A DNA stretch of 64,000 bases, taken from positions 1 through 64,000 of the forward strand of contig JAHBTN010000001.1 in the NCBI GenBank assembly GCA_019638575.1, read 5' to 3'. Below the pieces are notes generated by a model. That model was not told the origin of the DNA. It did no database searches and saw nothing but the letters and a program-made list of their open reading frames with translations. The translations under genes were made by a program, and so were the position numbers. This document shows positions 36,452 to 43,540 of the stretch, piece by piece. This DNA comes from Ferruginibacter sp. Lineage in GTDB: Bacteria > Bacteroidota > Bacteroidia > Chitinophagales > Chitinophagaceae. Each line of letters starts with the position of its first letter. Positions within the stretch are counted from its first letter, which is position 1.

Positions 36452-36486
36452 AAAAAACCGGTTCATTTTAAAACCGGTTTTTTCTT
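36452..36486 (+). terminator. Terminator of the deoC/aldehyde dehydrogenase operon
   Basis: AAACCGGTT at 36455-36463 and AACCGGTTT at 36472-36480 form the stem, followed by TTTTCTTTTT. It ends directly at the duplicated secA tail. Confidence 0.85.
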
Positions 36487-36487
36487 T

Positions 36488-36539
36488 TTACGCTTCCTTA
36501 CCATGGCAATGCTTGTATTTTTTGCCACTGCCGCAGGGG
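36488..36539 (-). pseudogene. Duplicated fragment of the secA 3' end
   Basis: These 52 bases match the last 52 bases of secA (37309-37360) at 50 positions, in the same orientation. The copy encodes the final SEC-C residues PCGSGKKYKHCHGKEA and stop; both differences are synonymous. A stop codon lies a few codons upstream in frame, so it is only a fragment. With the real secA end it forms a direct repeat around the ORF6N gene. Confidence 0.85.
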
Positions 36540-36626
36540 TATTTTATTCAGATATATTGTGCTACCCCCGTTTCAATTATTGCAATACGATAATAGACAT
36601 ATATTAGTTAAATAAAAAATGCTTTT

Positions 36627-37157
36627 ATGGCAAAAGCCAATAAATCCCTGAGGGTTTTTGAGGAGAAAATCATCAATAAAATTTACCTGATTAGGGGAAA
36701 GAAAGTAATGCTTGATTTTGAACTGGCAGAAATGTATGCCGTGGAAACAAAACAGTTAAAACGACAGGTAAAACGAAATATAGAATGATTTCCCTATGAT
36801 TTTATGTTTGAATTGAACGATAAAGAATTTAAAGATTTGAGGAGCCAGTTTGGCACCTCAAGTTGGGGTGGAACAAGGTATAGTCCAATGACTTTTACTG
36901 AACAGGGTGTTGCGATGCTGTCAAGTGTATTGAATAGTTCTACAGCTATCAAGGTGAATATACAGATCATCAGGGTGTTCACCAAGATCAAAGAAATGTT
37001 ATTGACAAATAAAGATATTCTTCTGAAACTGGAGCTACTTGAAAACAAAGTAGCGGGACATGATCAAAACATACAAATGATCTTTGAAGCACTAAAACAA
37101 TTACTAAATCCTCCACAAGAACCAAGAAAAAGAATTGGATTTAAGCCTGACAACTAA
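36627..37157 (+). pseudogene. ORF6N-domain protein gene with an in-frame stop
   Basis: The reading frame from ATG 36627 encodes the ORF6N start (VFEEKIINKIYLIRGKKVMLDFELAEMY, KQLKRQVKRNIE) and then meets TGA at 36786-36788. In the same frame it continues FPYDFMFELNDKEFKDLRSQFGTSSWGGTRYSPMTFTEQGVAMLSSVL in outline to a normal end at 37157. Relatives usually have Arg before FP, so CGA to TGA is the likely mutation. ORF6N proteins occur on phages and mobile elements; the DNA-binding role is assumed. A small start at 36804 could yield only the C-terminal part. Confidence 0.85.
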
Positions 37158-37220
37158 GTTGAGGAACCAAATTGACACCTCAAATTGCAAAGCAAAATAA
37201 TTAAAGTTAAATTCTAAAAA

Positions 37221-37284
37221 ATCAGTTGCCCCGGCCTTAAGGCCGGGGCAACTGATTAAATACATTCCTGGGCTTTAGCCCAAT
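37221..37284. repeat. REP-like palindromes: perfect 36-bp palindrome plus a smaller one
   Basis: 37221-37256 is a perfect palindrome of 36 bp (half-site ATCAGTTGCCCCGGCC, centre TTAA). It is followed by TGGGCTTTAGCCCA, another palindrome. The GC-rich inner part stands out in AT-rich surroundings. The element lies between the ORF6N gene and the secA 3' end. It resembles REP sequences handled by REP-associated tyrosine transposases, which I do not see in the window. Confidence 0.75.
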
Positions 37285-37308
37285 ATCTTTTCTATCTCAA
37301 ACAATTAC

Positions 37309-40300
37309 TTACGCTTCCTTACCGTGGCAATGCTTGTATTTTTTACCACTGCCGCAGGGGCAGGGGTCATTTCTTCCGGGCGCTTTTTCAACTCTTATCG
37401 GTTCCTGCTTTACATGTTCCGATGGATCGATATAATCATTTTCGGCACTCATCATTTCGGGGCCACCGGCGCCTGCAAACTCTTCTTTGCGCTGCCGCAT
37501 GCGGCTCATATCGGTTTTTCTTTCCCTTCCTTCACGTATCTGCCCGGCATTGGTTTGTTCTATGGGTATTTGTGCATGGCAAAGGAAACTTACAATATCC
37601 TTGTTCACCTGGTCATCCATCTGCTTAAAGGCATTAAAGGCTTCAATCTTATAAATCACCAACGGGTCTTTTTGTTCGTAGCCTGCAGTTTGTACGCTAT
37701 GGCGTAAATCATCCATCGCACGCAAGTGTTCTTTCCAGGCATCATCAATTAATGCCAATGTGATATTGCGTTCCAATGCATCATTCAGTTCCCTTCCATC
37801 GGTGGCTAAATATTTATCAAGGTTGGCCAATGCCTGTATTGCTTTTTTACCATCGGTAAAAGGCACGGCTACATTTTCGATATGATTGCCTTGTTCTTTG
37901 CGAATGTTTTTTATAATAGGCAATGTTTGGTTAATCATTGCCTGCGTTTTTTTACGGTACTGTGTTACCGCTTCTTCATACAACCTGTCGGCAAGGCTAT
38001 TGGTATCATCTTTATCCAACTCTTCGGCAGTAATGGATGTTTCAATTCCATAATTTACAATTGTAGATAGTTTAAACCCTTCGTGGTCGTTTAATTCCTT
38101 GAAAGAATTAATCAGCCCAACAGCAACAGAATAAAATGAATTATCAAGGTCAAGCGCAAGCCTTTCGCCAAACAATGCATGGTTACGTTTTTTATACACC
38201 ACGTTACGTTGTTTGTTCATCACATCATCATACTCAAGCAATCTTTTGCGGATACCAAAGTTGTTTTCTTCCACTTTTTTCTGTGCACGCTCAATAGATT
38301 TTGTAATCATGCTGTGCTGTATCACTTCGCCTTCTTTATATCCCATACGATCCATGAGGCCGGCAATACGCTCGCTGCCAAACATACGCATCAGGTCATC
38401 TTCTAACGATACAAAAAAGTTTGAGCTACCGGGGTCGCCCTGCCTTCCTGCACGCCCACGCAACTGCCTGTCTACACGACGGCTTTCGTGCCGCTCGGTA
38501 CCCAATATAGCCAAGCCACCGGCTTCTTTAACACCCGGCCCTAATTTAATATCGGTACCACGGCCGGCCATGTTGGTAGCAATGGTAACAGCCCCTGCCA
38601 AACCTGCTTCGGCTACCACCTGTGCTTCTTTTCCGTGTTGCTTTGCGTTTAGTACATTGTGCGGAATATTTTTTTGCTTAAGCATTCTCGATAATAATTC
38701 ACTTACCTCTACATTGGTGGTACCCACCAGGCAAGGCCTTCCTATGCTTCGTAACTTTTCAATTTCATCAATAACGGCTTTATATTTTTCACGCTTGGTT
38801 TTATACACAAAATCCTGTTCATCTTTTCTTATCACAGGCACATTGGTTGGTATGTTTACCACATCTAATTTATAAATACTCCAAAACTCGCCTGCTTCTG
38901 TTTCGGCAGTACCCGTCATACCGGCCAGTTTATGGTACATGCGGAAATAATTCTGCAAGGTAACAGTGGCATAAGTTTGTGTTGATGCTTCAATCTTTAC
39001 ATTTTCTTTTGCTTCAATAGCCTGGTGCAAACCATCCGAGTAACGGCGGCCTTCCATGATACGGCCTGTTTGTTCATCCACAATTTTTACAGCGCCATCA
39101 ATCACCACATACTCCACATCTTTATCAAATAAAGTGTATGCTTTTAATAATTGCTGCACCGTATGAATACGATCGGCCTTCACTGCATAATCATTCAGCA
39201 GGGTTTCTTTTTGAAGCAGCTTTTCATCGGCGCCGATGTTGCTTTTTTCAATTTCAGCAAGGCGTGTGGCAATATCCGGTAAAATAAAAAATTCGGGGTC
39301 TTCGCCACTGCGTGTGATTAATTGTATACCAAGGTCGGTAAGGTCTACCTGGTTATTTTTTTCATCAATATTAAAATATAACTCTGCATCTACTTTGTGC
39401 ATTTCTTTTTGCTGATCGGCCAGGTAATAGTTTTCGGCCTTTTGCATTTTTACCCTAATGCCCGGTTCACTTAAGTATTTAATTAAGGCGTTGTTTTTGG
39501 GTAAACCACGGTGGGCTCTAAACAAAGCCAGTCCCCCGTCTTTTGGGTCATCATTGCCTTCGGCAATTTTTTTCTTAGCTTCAATTAAAAACTGGTGGGT
39601 TGCTTTTCGTTGTGCATCTACCAGTTTTTCAATCCTGGGTTTCAGGTCAAAAAACTGCTGTGTGTTATCGCTATGCCCTACCGGCCCGCTAATGATAAGC
39701 GGTGTACGGGCATCATCTATCAAAACACTATCTACCTCATCCACCATGGCAAAATGGTGTTTACGCTGCACCATTTCGTTGGGCGTATGTACCATGTTAT
39801 CACGCAGGTAATCAAAACCAAACTCGTTGTTGGTGCCATAAATAATATCTGCATTGTAGGCATTGCGGCGGGCATCGCTGTTGGGTTCGTGCTTATCTAT
39901 ACAATCAACCCTTAATCCTAAAAATTCAAAGATGGGGCCGTTCCACTCTCCATCACGCTTAGCCAGGTAATCATTTACCGTAACCACGTGAACACCTTCG
40001 CCAGATAAAGCATTTAAATAAGCAGGCAGTGTACTTACCAGGGTTTTACCTTCACCGGTTGCCATTTCGGCAATCTTGCCTTCGTGTAAAACCATACCTC
40101 CAATCAACTGCACATCATAATGTACCATGTTCCATGTTACTGTTGTACCACCTGCCATCCAGCTATTTTTATAAATAGCTTTATCGCCATCAATTGTAAT
40201 ATTATTTTTTTTGGTAGCCAGTATCCTGTCAAATTCAGTTGCCGTACATTCAATAGTTGCATTTTGTGTAAACCTGCGGCTTGTTTCTTTTATTACGGCA

Positions 40301-40638
40301 AATGCCTCGGGTAGTAATTCCTTAAGCACCACTTCAAGCTGCTTATCTTTTTCTGTTTTTAAATCATCTATCTCCCTGTAATAAACATCACGGCCATTGA
40401 TATCAGTTATGGGCAACTCCTCTGCTGCTTTCTTTTTTTCTTCTATTGATGTATTGATGGTATTGAGGTGTGCAGCGATACGCTCTTTAAACACTGTAGT
40501 TTTATTCCTTAACTCATCATTTGAAAGTGATTGGTATTGAACAAAATATTGATTGATTTGCTCAATAACAGGTTTAATTTTTTTTACGTCCTTTTCGCTC
40601 TTGCTACCGCCAAAAAGTTTTGATATTACTCCAATCAT
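37309..40638 (-). CDS. secA: Preprotein translocase ATPase SecA
   Basis: SecA is the ATP-driven motor that pushes precursor proteins through SecYEG. The 1109-residue protein shows MATGEGKT (Walker A), DEVDSVLIDDARTPLIISG (DEAD region), GTDIKLGPGVKEAGGL (GTD helicase motif), RQLRGRAGRQGDPGSS, and the C-terminal zinc-binding SEC-C motif NDPCPCGSGKKYKHCHGKEA. The length is usual for Bacteroidota, which carry long inserts. The last codons are duplicated 0.8 kb downstream at 36488-36539. Confidence 0.97.
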   Translation of the reverse strand: MIGVISKLFGGSKSEKDVKKIKPVIEQINQYFVQYQSLSNDELRNKTTVFKERIAAHLNTINTSIEEKKKAAEELPITDINGRDVYYREIDDLKTEKDKQLEVVLKELLPEAFAVIKETSRRFTQNATIECTATEFDRILATKKNNITIDGDKAIYKNSWMAGGTTVTWNMVHYDVQLIGGMVLHEGKIAEMATGEGKTLVSTLPAYLNALSGEGVHVVTVNDYLAKRDGEWNGPIFEFLGLRVDCIDKHEPNSDARRNAYNADIIYGTNNEFGFDYLRDNMVHTPNEMVQRKHHFAMVDEVDSVLIDDARTPLIISGPVGHSDNTQQFFDLKPRIEKLVDAQRKATHQFLIEAKKKIAEGNDDPKDGGLALFRAHRGLPKNNALIKYLSEPGIRVKMQKAENYYLADQQKEMHKVDAELYFNIDEKNNQVDLTDLGIQLITRSGEDPEFFILPDIATRLAEIEKSNIGADEKLLQKETLLNDYAVKADRIHTVQQLLKAYTLFDKDVEYVVIDGAVKIVDEQTGRIMEGRRYSDGLHQAIEAKENVKIEASTQTYATVTLQNYFRMYHKLAGMTGTAETEAGEFWSIYKLDVVNIPTNVPVIRKDEQDFVYKTKREKYKAVIDEIEKLRSIGRPCLVGTTNVEVSELLSRMLKQKNIPHNVLNAKQHGKEAQVVAEAGLAGAVTIATNMAGRGTDIKLGPGVKEAGGLAILGTERHESRRVDRQLRGRAGRQGDPGSSNFFVSLEDDLMRMFGSERIAGLMDRMGYKEGEVIQHSMITKSIERAQKKVEENNFGIRKRLLEYDDVMNKQRNVVYKKRNHALFGERLALDLDNSFYSVAVGLINSFKELNDHEGFKLSTIVNYGIETSITAEELDKDDTNSLADRLYEEAVTQYRKKTQAMINQTLPIIKNIRKEQGNHIENVAVPFTDGKKAIQALANLDKYLATDGRELNDALERNITLALIDDAWKEHLRAMDDLRHSVQTAGYEQKDPLVIYKIEAFNAFKQMDDQVNKDIVSFLCHAQIPIEQTNAGQIREGRERKTDMSRMRQRKEEFAGAGGPEMMSAENDYIDPSEHVKQEPIRVEKAPGRNDPCPCGSGKKYKHCHGKEA

Positions 40639-40764
40639 AAATACTGTATTGTTGGGTATGCTGTATAATTAATTTTTAAAATACTAATATATATTGTCAA
40701 ATTTGGTGCTGAAAAACCTTTAAAGCCATATTGACAGTATTTTGCCTCTTTAATTAAAGGGCAA

Positions 40765-40772
40765 CAAAGGTA
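40765..40772 (-). promoter_or_regulatory. Candidate -7 element of secA
   Basis: Minus-strand TACCTTTG lies about 127 nt upstream of the secA start codon, followed by TTGCCC as in stable-RNA promoters. No clear -33 box is visible. Confidence 0.4.
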
Positions 40773-40849
40773 AGCATTGTTTGGGGTTGAACCGTAAATG
40801 GTTAATACAGATTTGAATGCCGGAACAGATTTTAAAAACAATCTACCAA

Positions 40850-40857
40850 TAAATTTG
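40850..40857 (+). promoter_or_regulatory. Candidate -7 element of the small membrane protein gene
   Basis: TAAATTTG lies 25 nt before the ATG at 40883. The -33 box is not convincing. Confidence 0.35.
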
Positions 40858-40882
40858 TTACGTAATTTTTAAAAAGAAATAT

Positions 40883-41425
40883 ATGAAAAAGATTTGCCTG
40901 TTATATTGCCTGCTGGCATTTACAAATTTTGCATTTGCCCAAAACATTGATTTAACAAAATTTGAAAAAGAGCGAAACCGGATACAAAAAAATTCGATGA
41001 TTGCACTGGCAGGCTGGTCGGTGGCAAATATTGTAGTTAGCGGAATTGCCACCGATACCCGTAATATAGAGATGCGTAATTTTCACCAGATGAATGTGAT
41101 GTGGGGTGCCGTAAACCTGGCTATTGCCGGACTGGGCTATTGGGGTGCAGCAAAAGAAAAAATTAATAACCCCGTTTTAGCCGATGTACTAAAACACCAA
41201 AACAGGGTGCAAAAAACTTACCTTATAAATGCCGGGCTTGATGTGGTTTATATAGCTGCAGGTTTAATAATGAACAAAACAAGCGATAACCAAAAAAAGC
41301 CCGAAAAATTTAAGGGTTATGGTAATTCTATTATGCTACAGGGCGGATTTTTATTAATTTTTGATGCTATTAATTATGCCATTCATAAAAAACATGGAAA
41401 AAATGAACGCCCAGGATTTTTTTGA
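40883..41425 (+). CDS. Small membrane protein of unknown function
   Basis: A 180-residue protein with a signal-like N-terminus (MKKICLLYCLLAFTNFAFAQ) and three further hydrophobic segments (SMIALAGWSVANIVVSGIA, WGAVNLAIAGLGYWGAA, GGFLLIFDAINYAIH). Members of this group are found across Bacteroidota as uncharacterised proteins, perhaps DUF6992. No active-site motif is visible. It stands alone between secA and the AT-rich patch. Confidence 0.6.
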   Translation: MKKICLLYCLLAFTNFAFAQNIDLTKFEKERNRIQKNSMIALAGWSVANIVVSGIATDTRNIEMRNFHQMNVMWGAVNLAIAGLGYWGAAKEKINNPVLADVLKHQNRVQKTYLINAGLDVVYIAAGLIMNKTSDNQKKPEKFKGYGNSIMLQGGFLLIFDAINYAIHKKHGKNERPGFF

Positions 41426-41489
41426 ATCCAGGTTTCTCCTATCACATCTAACTAATAAAATGATATGAAATGAATTTTAATTTAAAGAA

Positions 41490-41864
41490 TTATCTTCTTT
41501 TTGATTTACTTAACTCCTTTTTTAATCTAGAATTTTCTGATTTTAGGTTAGTAATCAGTTCATTTAATGCGTTCCTCTCTCTTTCATGACCCTGAATTAT
41601 TAGTTTTTCAATATTAAAATACCCATTAGAGGAGTCATTAAATGTATTGTGAATAATATTATCTGGGTCAAAAACATTAAGAAATTCAACAGTAACACCT
41701 AAAACGGAAGCAATTAATTCAACCGTTTTTTCAGGAATTGTTTTTTGTTTATTTTCCAAATAGCTGTATTGTTCCTGAGATATGTCAAGTTTCTTTGCCA
41801 TATAATCCTGGCTATAACCTCTTATTTCACGTATTTTTTGAATACGTTTTCCAATTGTTTCCAT
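41490..41864 (-). CDS. XRE-family transcriptional regulator
   Basis: A 124-residue protein starting at 41864 (METIGKRIQKIREIRGYSQ); an extended upstream frame has poor composition. Residues 3-60 form the Cro/CI helix-turn-helix (YSQDYMAKKLDISQEQYSYLENKQKTIPEKTVELIASVLG) and the last 40 residues are a charged coiled coil (ERNALNELITNLKSENSRLKKEL), probably for dimerisation. It is divergent from the cysteine-rich exported protein at 42044, and a 16-bp palindrome lies between, so it may control that gene and itself. Confidence 0.88.
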   Translation of the reverse strand: METIGKRIQKIREIRGYSQDYMAKKLDISQEQYSYLENKQKTIPEKTVELIASVLGVTVEFLNVFDPDNIIHNTFNDSSNGYFNIEKLIIQGHERERNALNELITNLKSENSRLKKELSKSKRR

Positions 41865-41961
41865 TCTTTTTTTGGTTAAGTAAATTAATAAAGTATTTAA
41901 GCAATTTGGTAGTTTATTTAACAAATTCTCTACAATATTATGATAAAATTTTGATATTTGA

Positions 41962-41977
41962 TTTATACCGGTATAAA
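41962..41977. promoter_or_regulatory. 16-bp palindrome, candidate operator
   Basis: TTTATACCGGTATAAA is a perfect palindrome in the 179-nt gap between the divergent XRE gene and the cysteine-rich protein gene. Its position fits an operator for the adjacent regulator. This is inference. Confidence 0.5.
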
Positions 41978-42043
41978 ATGGATAATTCCTTTCTCCAACT
42001 AAAGTAAGGGTCAATTTTAAATAACATTCCAAAAAATTATTTT

Positions 42044-42700
42044 ATGTTAAAAAAAAATTTGCTTTCATCCCTTTTGGGAATAGTAATGTTAAGTCTAAAT
42101 GCATTCGCAACACCTTCCTCATTTAGTTCATTTAATGTAATAATCAATAATGCGAAAAAGACTATTAGTAATAAAAATGATATTCGTTCTGATAAAGATT
42201 GGATATTCATAATTGAAAATAGCAGAATTTTTACAGAAAAATTAATTGCTAATGGTGTTGATATGAAAAATACCGAATTACTAAAAAGTAGCGATTTATA
42301 TCTTAAATTAGGATATTCTAAAGAAAATTTTGATGCTCTTAATAAACAAATAAAAACGGCAGCAAAACGACTAATAGAAAAATACAATCTTCAACAGTAC
42401 AGCAGTTGTAAAGATTGTGCTACTCATTTTGAAGAAAAAGTTAAGAAATTAGAGAATGCAACCACCTATTTTAAAGAAAATGCCGGAAGTTTAAATAATT
42501 TTTATTCCTCTCTTGTAACAAACAGTACATTTTCAGAACCTGAAGAAAATGGGCCAGGTTGTGGTTTAGCATTTTATGCCTGTGCTGCAGTTTGTGCTGC
42601 TAGTATTGAGATTTTTCCAGTTTACATTGCATGTTGTGGAGTTTGTATGTGTGAATATTGCAGCACCCCTCCAGCGTGGTTAGGCTGTAATAATAATTAA
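42044..42700 (+). CDS. Exported protein with Cys-rich hydrophobic C-terminus
   Basis: A 218-residue protein with a signal peptide (MLKKNLLSSLLGIVMLSLNAFA). The middle is helical and charged, with one CxxC (SSCKDCATHF). The last 47 residues contain nine cysteines in a hydrophobic setting (CGLAFYACAAVCAAS, then YIACCGVCMCEYCSTPP). This layout, leader plus soluble region plus a compact Cys-rich tail, recalls precursors of secreted disulfide-rich peptides, but I do not recognise a family. It is divergent from an XRE regulator and followed by two small genes in the same direction. The patch is strongly AT-rich. Confidence 0.7.
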   Translation: MLKKNLLSSLLGIVMLSLNAFATPSSFSSFNVIINNAKKTISNKNDIRSDKDWIFIIENSRIFTEKLIANGVDMKNTELLKSSDLYLKLGYSKENFDALNKQIKTAAKRLIEKYNLQQYSSCKDCATHFEEKVKKLENATTYFKENAGSLNNFYSSLVTNSTFSEPEENGPGCGLAFYACAAVCAASIEIFPVYIACCGVCMCEYCSTPPAWLGCNNN

Positions 42701-42719
42701 TTTTTTAGTATCAAAATAA

Positions 42720-42753
42720 ATCAGGATTTTACAACAAGTTGTAAAATCCTGAT
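42720..42753 (+). terminator. Hairpin behind the Cys-rich protein gene
   Basis: A perfect 16-bp stem (ATCAGGATTTTACAAC with its complement at 42738-42753) and a 2-base loop, 19 nt after the stop codon. Downstream is AT-rich but without a clean T run. The small gene 42767 starts 13 nt further on. Confidence 0.65.
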
Positions 42754-42766
42754 ATTTAATTATTTT

Positions 42767-42934
42767 ATGAAGAAAAACAAAATAGAAATAATAATAAATT
42801 TTATAGCAATATTTTGCTTAGGGTATTTAACATGCTATACAATAGAATTTAAAAATGGAGGTCGTTATTTTCTTATCCTTTTATTTATACTTGTTCTTAC
42901 AAAAATTATCCGATTTTTAAAAAATAAAAGATGA
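42767..42934 (+). CDS. Small membrane protein (55 residues)
   Basis: ATG 42767 to TGA 42932-42934 encodes MKKNKIEIIINFIAIFCLGY, a short polar turn (TIEFKNGGR), a second hydrophobic stretch (YFLILLFILVLTKIIRFL) and a basic tail KNKR. It has two membrane segments. Its stop codon overlaps the start of the next gene as ATGA, which suggests translational coupling and is the best support for it being real. No family is recognised; immunity-like or accessory membrane peptides of this shape often sit beside secreted peptides, but that is speculation here. Confidence 0.6.
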   Translation: MKKNKIEIIINFIAIFCLGYLTCYTIEFKNGGRYFLILLFILVLTKIIRFLKNKR

Positions 42935-43362
42935 AAAAGTTATTTATTAGTATCTTTTGCATTGGTGCTTCATTTATCATTAGTGCACAACCTGCCTCAT
43001 TAACTATTGAAGCTGCTTCAGAAAATGAGAACTACTTAATTAAAGATCAGGAAAAAACAGCTTTAAATTTTGCTACTTCTTTTTTTCTGAAAAATGATAC
43101 TCTAATTATTAAAGATTTTCTTGCACAAACTAAATGGGCTATAAGAAAATATGATTTATTAAAATATGATACTTCATCCAAAACTGGCATTATTTTATTA
43201 GTAGTAGATAATTCAACTAAAGAAAAAGTATATAAAGGAGATATTGCTATTTATTTACAAAATGAACCTAAAATTATTACAACTCTTGAAGCCTGGGATG
43301 GAAAGTTTACAATAGAATACATATTAACAAAGCTAGTTTTAAATAATAAGAAAATCTTGTAA
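42931..43362 (+). CDS. Exported protein of unknown function
   Basis: A 143-residue protein with a signal peptide (MKKLFISIFCIGASFIISAQ). The mature region is beta-rich (KTGIILLVVDNSTKEKVYKGDIAIYL, IITTLEAWDGKFTIEYIL). No motif is recognised. Its ATG overlaps the TGA of the 55-residue membrane protein gene. With the Cys-rich protein and the XRE regulator it forms the AT-rich patch 41490-43362. Confidence 0.65.
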   Translation: MKKLFISIFCIGASFIISAQPASLTIEAASENENYLIKDQEKTALNFATSFFLKNDTLIIKDFLAQTKWAIRKYDLLKYDTSSKTGIILLVVDNSTKEKVYKGDIAIYLQNEPKIITTLEAWDGKFTIEYILTKLVLNNKKIL

Positions 43363-43540
43363 CCAATTAATTTCTTTATTCTATATACTACTAGTATTAT
43401 TCTTCAAGTTTAAAGATGGATAAGAAAAATGAATCTGTTAACCTTTACTTAAACCGTCCAGCCACTTCTAAAATGTTTAACCATTTAAATTCTCCACCCT
43501 ATCTTTACACGAATAAATTCGTAGCAATGCCTTAACAATA

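Noticed and set aside
36488..37360. Classical insertion sequence around the ORF6N gene
   Set aside because: No transposase and no terminal inverted repeats; the 52-bp direct repeat is a copy of the secA end and is far longer than usual target duplications.
38179..38875. Long open frames antisense to secA
   Set aside because: secA covers the whole region with clear motifs; antisense frames are by-products.
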